A stretch of DNA of 64,000 nucleotides. It comes from an uncultured Acidobacteriota bacterium. GTDB taxonomy: Bacteria; Acidobacteriota; Terriglobia; Bryobacterales; Bryobacteraceae. Every line of letters starts with the position of its first letter. Position 1 is the stretch's first letter. The translations under genes and the position numbers were made by a program. The notes below the pieces were generated by a model. It ran no database searches. It was not told the origin of the DNA and saw only the letters and a program-made list of their open reading frames with translations. Shown here one piece after another: positions 9,905 through 17,437 of the stretch. The stretch covers positions 1 through 64,000 of the forward strand of contig CADECY010000008.1 of the NCBI GenBank assembly GCA_902825945.1, given 5' to 3'.

Positions 9905-12196
9905 ATGGATTCTCCCCGCCCCCTTTCGACACCGATTCTCTTTCACATTTCCCAAGACGCTTCGATCCCGCTAAAGAGCTTGGTCGCCACCATCGAACTG
10001 CTCGATGGCGGTGGAACCGTTCCCTTCATCGCGCGGTACCGCAAGGAGGCGACCGGCAATCTCGACGAAGTCCAGATCCGCACCGTTCAGGAAAAGCTCG
10101 AGTACTTCCGCGAACTGGAAGACCGCCGCGAAACGATCCTGAATTCGATCCAGGAACAAGGCAAACTAACGCCGGAACTGAAGTCGCGCATCGAGTCCTG
10201 CCTCGACAAGACCGGACTAGAGGACCTCTACCTTCCCTACAAGCCGAAGCGCCGCACGAAAGCCACGATCGCGCGCGAGAAGGGCCTCGAACCTCTCGCG
10301 CTCTACATCTGGAATCAGCAGCCGGCGGAATACTCGCTCGAGTCGTTCGCTGCCACCTTCGTCGATCCAGCCAAGGAAGTGAACACGGTCGAAGAGGCGC
10401 TCGAAGGCGCCCGCCACATCGTCGCGGAAACGATCAATGAGGACGCGGACCTGCGCAAGATGGTCCGCAAGATGATGCACGACGAAGGCCACGTGGTGGC
10501 TCGCGCGATCGAAGGCGTCGAGGATCCCGAAGGCAAGTACAAGATGTACGCTGATTATCGCGAGCCCGCGTCGAAGATCCCGTCGCACCGCATGCTCGCG
10601 ATCCGCCGCGGCGCCAAGGAAGGCTTCCTCACGTTTTCGATCGACCTCGATCGCGACCGCGCGGTCCTGATGCTCAAAGGTAAGGTGATCAAGGCGCCGG
10701 GCGATTGGCAGCCCCAGATCGACGCCGCGGCCGAGGATTGCTATGACCGCCTGCTGAACCTCTCGATCCAGACCGAAGTCCGGCTCGAACTGAAGGATCG
10801 TTCCGACGAGGAGGCGATCAAGGTATTCCGCGAGAACATCGAGAACCTGCTGCTCGCACCGCCCGCGGGCATGTTGAGCGTGCTCGCGATCGATCCCGGC
10901 ATCCGCACCGGATGCAAGGTCGCGGTGGTGGATGACACCGGCAAGTTCCTCGAAAACTCGGTCATCTATCCGTTCGAACCGAGGAACGATCTCGCGGGCT
11001 CGATCAAGACGCTCGCGAGTCTGATCGCCAAGCACAACACACGCGCCATCGCGATCGGCAATGGAACCGCGTCGCGCGAGACGCAGGCGCTCGTGAATGA
11101 TTTTCTGCGGCAGGCGAACCTGCACGATGTCTTCAGCGTTTCGGTGAACGAGTCGGGTGCGTCTGTCTATTCAGCCTCGGACATCGCGCGACAGGAGTTC
11201 CCGGACCTCGATCTCACGGTTCGCGGCGCGATCTCGATTGCGCGCCGGCTCCAGGATCCGCTCGCCGAGCTCGTGAAGATTGACCCCAAGTCGATCGGCG
11301 TCGGCCAGTATCAGCACGATGTCGACCAGAAGAAGCTGATGCAGAGTCTCGAAGGCAGCGTGGAAAGCTGCGTGAACCGCGTCGGCGTCGACCTCAACAC
11401 CGCCTCCTGGGCGCTTCTTCGCTACGTCTCCGGAATCAACGAGCGGACCGCGCTCAAGATCGTCGAGTATCGCAACCAGAACGGCCGATTCAAGTCGCGC
11501 CATCAGTTGATGGACGTGAGTGGATTCGGTCCGAAGACGTTCGAGCAATCCGCCGGATTCTTGCGCATCCGCGGCGGTGAGAATCCGCTCGACATGACGG
11601 CCGTGCATCCGGAGTCCTATCCGGTAGTCGAGAAGATCGCCGCGTCGCTGGGTATCAGCGTGCCCGAACTGATCGCCAAGCCGGACCTTGTCGAGAAGGT
11701 GAAGCTCGAGGGCTTCCAGACGGAGACGGTCGGCATCTACACCCTCTCCGATATCCGCGAGGAACTGCGCAAGCCCGGCCGTGATCCGCGCGACAAGTTC
11801 GTTGCGCCCAAGTGGCGCGATGACGTTCGCGAGATCGCCGACCTGAAGCCCGACATGGTCCTCGAAGGCGTCGTCACCAACGTCGCCAACTTCGGCGCGT
11901 TCGTCGATATCGGCGTGCACCAGGACGGGCTCGTCCATGTCAGTGAAGTTTCGCACCGCTTCATCAAGGATCCGCGCGAGGTGCTCAAGGTGGGTCAGAT
12001 CGTGAAAGTAAAGGTGCTCACCGTCGATCCGAAAGCCAAGCGCATCGGACTGACGATCAAGCAGCTCGAAGCCGCGCCACAGCAGCAGGCGATCAAGGGC
12101 GGCAAGCCACCGCAACGGCGGCCGGAGCCCGCGCAAGCCAAGCCGAGCCTCGAGGCCCAGCTCGCCGCGCTGAACGCCAAATTCCGCACGAAATGA
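9905..12196 (+). CDS. tex: Tex-family RNA-binding transcription accessory protein
   Basis: A 763-residue protein, close to the usual 770-790. The start at the ATG at 9905 gives MDSPRPLSTPILFHISQ; earlier in-frame codons are not family sequence. The order is an N-terminal helical Tex domain (GGTVPFIARYRKEATGNLDE), a YqgF/RNase H-like domain from about residue 325 (VLAIDPGIRTGCKVAVVDD), a helix-hairpin-helix part ([31 protein letters not shown]) and a C-terminal S1 domain at about 650-730 (FGAFVDIGVHQDGLVHVSEVS). The tail is Lys/Gln-rich. Tex binds RNA and RNA polymerase and supports transcription in many bacteria. A decayed copy of its 3' part lies upstream. Confidence 0.97.
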   Translation: MDSPRPLSTPILFHISQDASIPLKSLVATIELLDGGGTVPFIARYRKEATGNLDEVQIRTVQEKLEYFRELEDRRETILNSIQEQGKLTPELKSRIESCLDKTGLEDLYLPYKPKRRTKATIAREKGLEPLALYIWNQQPAEYSLESFAATFVDPAKEVNTVEEALEGARHIVAETINEDADLRKMVRKMMHDEGHVVARAIEGVEDPEGKYKMYADYREPASKIPSHRMLAIRRGAKEGFLTFSIDLDRDRAVLMLKGKVIKAPGDWQPQIDAAAEDCYDRLLNLSIQTEVRLELKDRSDEEAIKVFRENIENLLLAPPAGMLSVLAIDPGIRTGCKVAVVDDTGKFLENSVIYPFEPRNDLAGSIKTLASLIAKHNTRAIAIGNGTASRETQALVNDFLRQANLHDVFSVSVNESGASVYSASDIARQEFPDLDLTVRGAISIARRLQDPLAELVKIDPKSIGVGQYQHDVDQKKLMQSLEGSVESCVNRVGVDLNTASWALLRYVSGINERTALKIVEYRNQNGRFKSRHQLMDVSGFGPKTFEQSAGFLRIRGGENPLDMTAVHPESYPVVEKIAASLGISVPELIAKPDLVEKVKLEGFQTETVGIYTLSDIREELRKPGRDPRDKFVAPKWRDDVREIADLKPDMVLEGVVTNVANFGAFVDIGVHQDGLVHVSEVSHRFIKDPREVLKVGQIVKVKVLTVDPKAKRIGLTIKQLEAAPQQQAIKGGKPPQRRPEPAQAKPSLEAQLAALNAKFRTK

Positions 12197-12201
12197 CCCA
12201 T

Positions 12202-12231
12202 CCGAAGCCGGGCCAAACTCCCCGGCTTCGG
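12202..12231 (+). terminator. Intrinsic-type hairpin after tex
   Basis: Perfect 11-bp arms CCGAAGCCGGG (12202-12212) and CCCGGCTTCGG (12221-12231) enclose an 8-base loop. The hairpin starts six bases after the tex stop codon. The downstream T-content is modest (CTTCCGCCGTTTGG). Confidence 0.7.
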
Positions 12232-12247
12232 CTTCCGCCGTTTGGTG

Positions 12248-12287
12248 TATACTGAATCGCAATTCGACCGCCTCGGAGATAGGCGGT
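12248..12287 (+). promoter_or_regulatory. Candidate promoter and inverted repeat ahead of the quinoprotein-like operon
   Basis: A -10-like TATACT is at 12248-12253, right after the tex terminator. No convincing -35 box was found. Fourteen bases downstream, ACCGCCT (12267-12273) and AGGCGGT (12281-12287) form an inverted repeat with a 7-base spacer. It could be an operator or a 5' leader hairpin. The first gene of the operon starts 41 bp further on, after the ribosome binding site AGGAGG (12316-12321). Confidence 0.35.
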
Positions 12288-12328
12288 TGATTCCATTCGG
12301 AGTTTCCAGACGCTCAGGAGGCGAGCAG

Positions 12329-15300
12329 ATGCGGAGCCATAGCCGTTTTTTCCCGCGGTTTACCGATCGTCGAGTTGCCGAAGCGGCATTCGCGTCCGTC
12401 ACGGTTTCGGAGGATCCGATTCCCGCCTTCGATCCACCGCTCGAACCGAGGGACGAGGCAGTCTTTCTCTTGCAGGTAGCGGCGGAGGTGGAACACGCGC
12501 TGATGGCGCAGTACCTGTACGCCGCGTACTCGCTCGATGCGGCGCACCCGCAAGGCGGAGTGTGGCGCAATTCGATCCTGCAGGTGGCGCGAGAAGAGAT
12601 GGGGCACCTGCTGACAGTGCAGAACCTGCTGCTGGCGATCGGTGGCCCCGTGTTTCTGGAGCGGGACCTGTATCCTTTCGAGTCGCGCGTGTATCCGATC
12701 CCGTTCGAACTGAAAAAAGCTTGCCGGGAGACGATCGGCTTCTACGTGCTCGCGGAGATGCCCGGTCGCGACCAGTTGACGCCGGAAGAAGCGGCCACGG
12801 TCGATGAGATCATCCAACTGCTCGATTTGCCGGGCGGCCGGGTTGTCAACCGCGTCGGAAAACTGTACACGCGGCTGATCGGCCTGGTGGGTGCGCTTTC
12901 GCCAACCGATTTTGTCAACGAGGCGGGTGATTATCAGGCGAGCGGCGCCGACTGGCTGGCCGGCCCCTTCTCGCTGATCGTGCCTCCGGTGACCAATCGG
13001 GAACAGGCCGTCGCGGCGTTGCACGCAATCGGTGTTCAAGGCGAAGGAGAGCAGAGGCAGCCGGAGCTGAATGCTCATTTCGACCGCTTCCTGGCCATCT
13101 ATCGCGGATTGACAGCTTCCGGCAGTGCTGTCCCCGTTCATGCCGTTGCGGACAATCCCCATGTTCCGGCGTTGAGCGGCGACTCAGGCGCCTCCGCCAT
13201 TACACACCCCGAATCGCGCCGTTGGGCGCAACTCGGCAATTTGCGCTACCGGTTACTGCTGCAGTTCATCTCGCATCATCTGAGTCTGCGCCGGACAATC
13301 GACTTGGCGGGGCGGAACACACTTCGGGACTGGGCGCTCGGCGAGATGCGCGGGGTCGCCGCAGTCGCGGCGAAACTGACCACTCTGCCTCTCGACAGCT
13401 CAGGCGGCACGGCTCGGGCCGGAATGCCTTTCGACATGCCGTACTCGCTTGCGCTGCCCGACGAGGAGAGTCAGCGTTGGCGAAGTCACCTCGACGTGCT
13501 GCGGGCCGCTTCGCGTTTGATGGATCAAATCGGCGAGGTGCCGGAACTGGCTGCTTTGCGAGCACTGACTCGGGCGCAACTCACGGAGCTCGAGCGCCGG
13601 GCGGGCAAGATACTCGCGATTCAGGAGATCCGGCTGCTGCCGCCGCTCGCGATCGGGCGGCTTGGCTCGTCGGGGGCCAACACCGCGGCGGAATACCCGG
13701 ACGTGATGGACAACTACGCCGCGTTGCTCCCGGACCAACCGGCGGATTTCCGGACCTTGGCTCCGGCGGAGACGTTGCGCGTGGATGTAGCGACGGGTCG
13801 CGTGACCGCCGCGGAAACACCGGCGCAAGTCCGGTTTCGCGGCGCGGATGGGCGAATTCGTCCTGTTGCGCCCTTCTTTGAAGTCTGGGCCCGATTCACC
13901 GAAGAGGGAATGCTGCAACCTCTCACGAGTCGGCATCTCGAGATGCTGGGGCTGACGGCGCAGTCGGTGCGGTGGAGTGTCCGGGCGGCGAACCTGAAGG
14001 CGTACCGGCGCACAGGCGACGAAGGCGACCGGATCAGCGCATCGATCGCCAATTTCAACGATCACTCACTGCGTCCGCTGACCGGCACCGCAGCCAATTT
14101 CCTCACGGGGCGTTCGATTCCCCTCGGTTGGATCCAGTACCTGCAACCCACCGAGGAGTTCCCGGAAATCCGCGCGCGGTTCACGCCGGGGCTGGGGCGC
14201 GTGTATGGAGCCTCGCAGGATTTCGAGGAAATTCAGGTTGTTTACAATTCGCAGGTGGGGTCATGGGACACCCGCAACGACCAGGACGCGACTGTGGACA
14301 CCTCTCCGGTAGCGCGTTCGCGCCGCCGCACTTCGCCGGTGCTGATTTATGCGCGCCAGGAATCCGGGCCCAACGAGGGCCAATCGCTCGGCTATCTTGA
14401 CGACACCTGCGACGGAATTCTCGAGGTGTCGCTCGATCATGGCGGCCGGACGCTTCGCGCCATGTCGCGATTTTCGAGCGGGCCGCCGGACTTTGCGCCG
14501 GATTCGTTCCACGTACGGACGGTGCAGGACGATCTGCTACAGATGGCACAGGGCCCGTCACCGCAAGCCGCCGTCGCCGAGCCGGAATTGGCGGATCACG
14601 TGATCGATGTTCTGCGGCGCGCGGTCGAAACGGTTCGGCTGATGGACACCGATCTGTGGAACCGGCGCTACTCCGCGAATGCGTTTCCGGCTGCAAGGGT
14701 GCGCTACTTCACGGTTCGCGGAATCCACGAGGGCGTGTTGACGTCGCTCCAGGGGCTGAAGGAGCCTGCCGGCTCGCCAGGAAGGCTCGGGGCCGTGGCC
14801 GCCCTGCGCCGCGTGGCCGCGATGCTGCGGCCGTTCGATCGGGACCGGATTGACTTCACCGCCGCTGGCCGGCAACGAATGCCTGCCATGATGCGCGGGG
14901 CAAACGGCCTGGACTTGGTGTTGAGCCGGCGGCAGATGGCGCTGATCGACCGGGCGATCGAGGTTTTCTCCGCCGCGGGGCCGAGTCCCGGCGAAACGCC
15001 AGAGAGCCGCATGCTCCGCATGATCTCGACATTCTCGGGATTCTCCGGGCTCCATGGGGCGTTTTCCGTTCCCGGCGGCCCGCCCCTGAGCGCGCGATTC
15101 TCCGATCCACCGGAAGTGCTCGAGTACCTGCGTTCGGCACCGGCGCAAGGCTCCGTTGCCGGACAGCTGGGCTTGACCGGACGCCCGCTGGTGGCTCGAG
15201 GACAGCCGGACCAGTCCGCGTTCGTCAGCCTGATCAGCAACGCGGCACATCCGATGAACCCGCGGTTCCTCTCCTATAGCGACGAGGGCCGCGATGGCAT

Positions 15301-15343
15301 TCAAATCGTGCGGGAATGGATCACGTCTCTGGGGGTGAGCTGA
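12329..15343 (+). CDS. Ferritin-like (VioB-type) domain protein fused to a LodA-like N-terminal region (protein A)
   Basis: A 1004-residue protein. The ATG at 12329 is chosen for the AGGAGG seven bases upstream. Residues 40-260 resemble the ferritin-like iminophenyl-pyruvate dimer synthase domain of VioB/RebD/StaD, with likely metal ligands in AEVEHALMAQYLYA (Glu55, His56) and REEMGHLLTVQN (Glu90, His93). From about residue 425 the sequence resembles the N-terminal beta-sandwich half of LodA/GoxA quinoprotein oxidases (IRLLPPLAIGRLGSSG, VRWSVRAANLKAY, GYLDDTCDGILEVSL, GPPDFAPDSF). The last 240 residues are not recognised. No signal peptide is visible. The LodA-like assignment is by remembered motifs, not by alignment. 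Protein B, one base downstream, would supply the missing C-terminal LodA part. Confidence 0.75.
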   Translation: MRSHSRFFPRFTDRRVAEAAFASVTVSEDPIPAFDPPLEPRDEAVFLLQVAAEVEHALMAQYLYAAYSLDAAHPQGGVWRNSILQVAREEMGHLLTVQNLLLAIGGPVFLERDLYPFESRVYPIPFELKKACRETIGFYVLAEMPGRDQLTPEEAATVDEIIQLLDLPGGRVVNRVGKLYTRLIGLVGALSPTDFVNEAGDYQASGADWLAGPFSLIVPPVTNREQAVAALHAIGVQGEGEQRQPELNAHFDRFLAIYRGLTASGSAVPVHAVADNPHVPALSGDSGASAITHPESRRWAQLGNLRYRLLLQFISHHLSLRRTIDLAGRNTLRDWALGEMRGVAAVAAKLTTLPLDSSGGTARAGMPFDMPYSLALPDEESQRWRSHLDVLRAASRLMDQIGEVPELAALRALTRAQLTELERRAGKILAIQEIRLLPPLAIGRLGSSGANTAAEYPDVMDNYAALLPDQPADFRTLAPAETLRVDVATGRVTAAETPAQVRFRGADGRIRPVAPFFEVWARFTEEGMLQPLTSRHLEMLGLTAQSVRWSVRAANLKAYRRTGDEGDRISASIANFNDHSLRPLTGTAANFLTGRSIPLGWIQYLQPTEEFPEIRARFTPGLGRVYGASQDFEEIQVVYNSQVGSWDTRNDQDATVDTSPVARSRRRTSPVLIYARQESGPNEGQSLGYLDDTCDGILEVSLDHGGRTLRAMSRFSSGPPDFAPDSFHVRTVQDDLLQMAQGPSPQAAVAEPELADHVIDVLRRAVETVRLMDTDLWNRRYSANAFPAARVRYFTVRGIHEGVLTSLQGLKEPAGSPGRLGAVAALRRVAAMLRPFDRDRIDFTAAGRQRMPAMMRGANGLDLVLSRRQMALIDRAIEVFSAAGPSPGETPESRMLRMISTFSGFSGLHGAFSVPGGPPLSARFSDPPEVLEYLRSAPAQGSVAGQLGLTGRPLVARGQPDQSAFVSLISNAAHPMNPRFLSYSDEGRDGIQIVREWITSLGVS

Positions 15344-15344
15344 C

Positions 15345-16118
15345 ATGCCGAATCCGATCGAACCGAAGAATCGCACCGCGCAACTTGCGTACACTGCCCG
15401 CGGGAATCCGCCGGCGGTCAGCCCGGCGGCGGCAATCTCGAACTGCTTTCCAGGGCTGGAATTCGACTTTCGAAACATCTGGAAGAATCTGTTCGAGGGA
15501 GTGGAGACGCACGAGGCCGGTGAGGGTGTACATATCGTGCTGGGCGTCAGCCCGGGTTCCGATGCGGCCACGGCTGGGGTGACCGCGTTCGACATCCTGG
15601 TGGCCGTCGATGACTTGGCTGTCAACGCCCAGCGGACGCGGCCGAACGGGACCCCAGGCCCCCTTTCCGCGTTGGAGTGGTCGAACGCCGTCGTGGACAT
15701 CCTCGCCAAGGCGGGCACGGAAGCCCGTGCGCGTTGCACATTTTTCAATCCCGATACCCAACAGCAGATCGATGCAAGTCTCCGCGTGCGGCCGGTGTTC
15801 GACGGCGACTCCGCCACCCTAGCGGAAGTGCTGGCGGAGCCGGGTGCTCTTACCCAGAGCCTGTGTTCGCCGTGGCAGGCCGACTACCGGGAATGCGGAT
15901 GCTTCTACTGGTCGGCGAGTCGGCCGGATTTCGTCAACGTCACCGCCGACGCGCAAGGCAACGCTCGCGGGCACAATTGGATGCAGCGCGACAAATCCCC
16001 CGGAGCGGCCTATTCGCCCGATAATGTAGGCGACCCGGCGCAACTCGACTACATCGACCTGTACAGGAACTGGGAGCAGGCCCTTCGATTCGTGACCGGT
16101 GGGCGGACGGAAACCTGA
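15345..16118 (+). CDS. LodA/GoxA C-terminal-like protein, candidate tryptophylquinone-bearing subunit (protein B)
   Basis: A 257-residue protein that starts one base after the stop of protein A (TGACATG). Two segments recall the cofactor region of LodA-type oxidases: AISNCFPGLEFDFRN with Cys34, like the family's Cys followed by a Phe-Pro-Gly-(Ile/Leu)-Glu stretch, and LCSPWQADYRECGCFYW with Trp177 in Pro-Trp-Gln-Ala-Asp. In LodA a Cys and a Trp crosslink into cysteine tryptophylquinone. Between them lies a PDZ-like stretch (HIVLGVSPGSDAATAGVTAFDILVAV). Other cysteines are 131, 174, 184 and 186. No signal peptide is seen. The family call rests on motifs; the cofactor is inference, strengthened by the maturase genes downstream. 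Confidence 0.7.
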   Translation: MPNPIEPKNRTAQLAYTARGNPPAVSPAAAISNCFPGLEFDFRNIWKNLFEGVETHEAGEGVHIVLGVSPGSDAATAGVTAFDILVAVDDLAVNAQRTRPNGTPGPLSALEWSNAVVDILAKAGTEARARCTFFNPDTQQQIDASLRVRPVFDGDSATLAEVLAEPGALTQSLCSPWQADYRECGCFYWSASRPDFVNVTADAQGNARGHNWMQRDKSPGAAYSPDNVGDPAQLDYIDLYRNWEQALRFVTGGRTET

Positions 16119-17437
16119 TGCTGGTTCGAATCGCGCCTTCGGTGTCATCGCCGCCGCCGGCGCCGCCGAAACAGAAGGACTACCATCTGTTTGAAACGGA
16201 ACTCGGTAGCCATGTCTTGGCCGCTGATGGTTCGCGTGTCTACTCGATCGGGGCGGACACGGCGCGTGCTCTTGCAGCTGACCCGGATGAATTCGGCCGC
16301 CTGGGGCTCCAGCCGGACGCTCGTTACGTGGATGACACCGCGGTCGAGGATCCTCCATTGCGCGCGCTGTCCCTGGCCGTGGCGCAGAAGTGCAACCTCG
16401 GCTGCGTCTACTGCTACGCGTCGCGAGGAACATTCGGCGATGCCCCGCAAAACATGTCCCTCGAGGTGGCTCTGGCGGCTGTCGACCGGCTGTTCGAGGG
16501 AGCCAGCGCGGGCACCCGTCTGAATCTTTCTTTCCTCGGCGGTGAGCCGCTGGTGAACCGTGGGGTGCTTCGCGCGGCGGTGGAACACGCCACGCGCCGG
16601 GCGGCGGAGACTGGGGTGGTAGCCGGGTACTCGATCACAACGAACGGTACGCTGATCTCCGGGGACGACGGACAATTTTTCGAGTCCCACGGGTTCGCGG
16701 TGACGATTTCGATGGACGGGGCCGGAGCCGATCATGATCGGCTTCGCCCCTTTCAGGACGGTCGCGGATCCTACAGCCGGATTCTCGAGCGCGTGACGCC
16801 GCTTCTCGCGATGCAGCGGCGGATGCAAGTGTCGGCGCGCGTGACGGTGACCCCTTCCAATCTGGATCTCCGAGGGACGCTCGAAACGCTGCTCGGGCTC
16901 GGCTTTCATTCGGTGGGCTTTTCGCCGATGCTCGCCTCTCCTGGCGGAGCGGCGGAAATGGGCTCGGGCGATCTTTCGCTGATGCTCGAGCGAATGATCG
17001 AGTGTGGCCAGTCATTCGAACGGAGCATCGTGGCCGGGGAGCGCTTCGCGTTTTCGAACATGGCAACCGCCATGCGTGAGATCCACCGGGGAACCCACCG
17101 GCCGTATCCGTGTGGCGCGGGTGCCGGATACCTGGGCGTTTCCGCGACGGGCGAACTGGCGGCGTGCCATCGCTTTGTGGGAGACGCGGCTGGTGCGATG
17201 GGAAATCTCCGGGATGGCGTCGACTCTGTCCGTCAGAATGCCTGGTTGCGCGAGCGCCACGTCCACCTTCAGGAGCCGTGCAGTGGATGCTGGGCGCGTT
17301 ATCTTTGCGGCGGAGGATGTCATCACGAGGTGATCCACCGTGGCCGGCCTGCCTGCGACTACATTCGGGGCTGGCTGCACTATTGCCTGCAGGCGTATGT
17401 CCGGTTGTTGGATCGCCGGCCCGATTACTTTGACTGA
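16118..17437 (+). CDS. Radical SAM/SPASM protein, QhpD-like peptide maturase (protein C)
   Basis: A 439-residue protein whose ATG overlaps the stop of protein B (TGATG). The radical SAM CX3CX2C is Cys92, Cys96, Cys99 (KCNLGCVYCYASRG), with SFLGGEPLVN and STTNGT-type motifs following. The C-terminal SPASM motif is complete: Cys332, Cys350, then CX2CX5CX3C at 388, 391, 397, 401 (CSGCWARYLCGGGCHHE) and Cys413. The CWARYLCGGGCHHE signature is like QhpD, which installs thioether crosslinks in the small subunit of quinohemoprotein amine dehydrogenase. The likely substrate is protein A or B. It probably carries three iron-sulfur clusters and acts in the cytoplasm. Confidence 0.9.
   Translation: MLVRIAPSVSSPPPAPPKQKDYHLFETELGSHVLAADGSRVYSIGADTARALAADPDEFGRLGLQPDARYVDDTAVEDPPLRALSLAVAQKCNLGCVYCYASRGTFGDAPQNMSLEVALAAVDRLFEGASAGTRLNLSFLGGEPLVNRGVLRAAVEHATRRAAETGVVAGYSITTNGTLISGDDGQFFESHGFAVTISMDGAGADHDRLRPFQDGRGSYSRILERVTPLLAMQRRMQVSARVTVTPSNLDLRGTLETLLGLGFHSVGFSPMLASPGGAAEMGSGDLSLMLERMIECGQSFERSIVAGERFAFSNMATAMREIHRGTHRPYPCGAGAGYLGVSATGELAACHRFVGDAAGAMGNLRDGVDSVRQNAWLRERHVHLQEPCSGCWARYLCGGGCHHEVIHRGRPACDYIRGWLHYCLQAYVRLLDRRPDYFD

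Noticed and set aside
14558-15817. 419-codon minus-strand frame across the end of protein A and protein B
   Set aside because: Low-complexity Arg/Ser/Pro-rich translation; both sense genes are well supported.
17340-17396. Upstream ATG at 17340 as the start of the flavoprotein
   Set aside because: It would add about 30 residues that overlap the radical SAM gene and push the FAD-binding motif too far from the N-terminus; 17397 or 17430 fit the family better.
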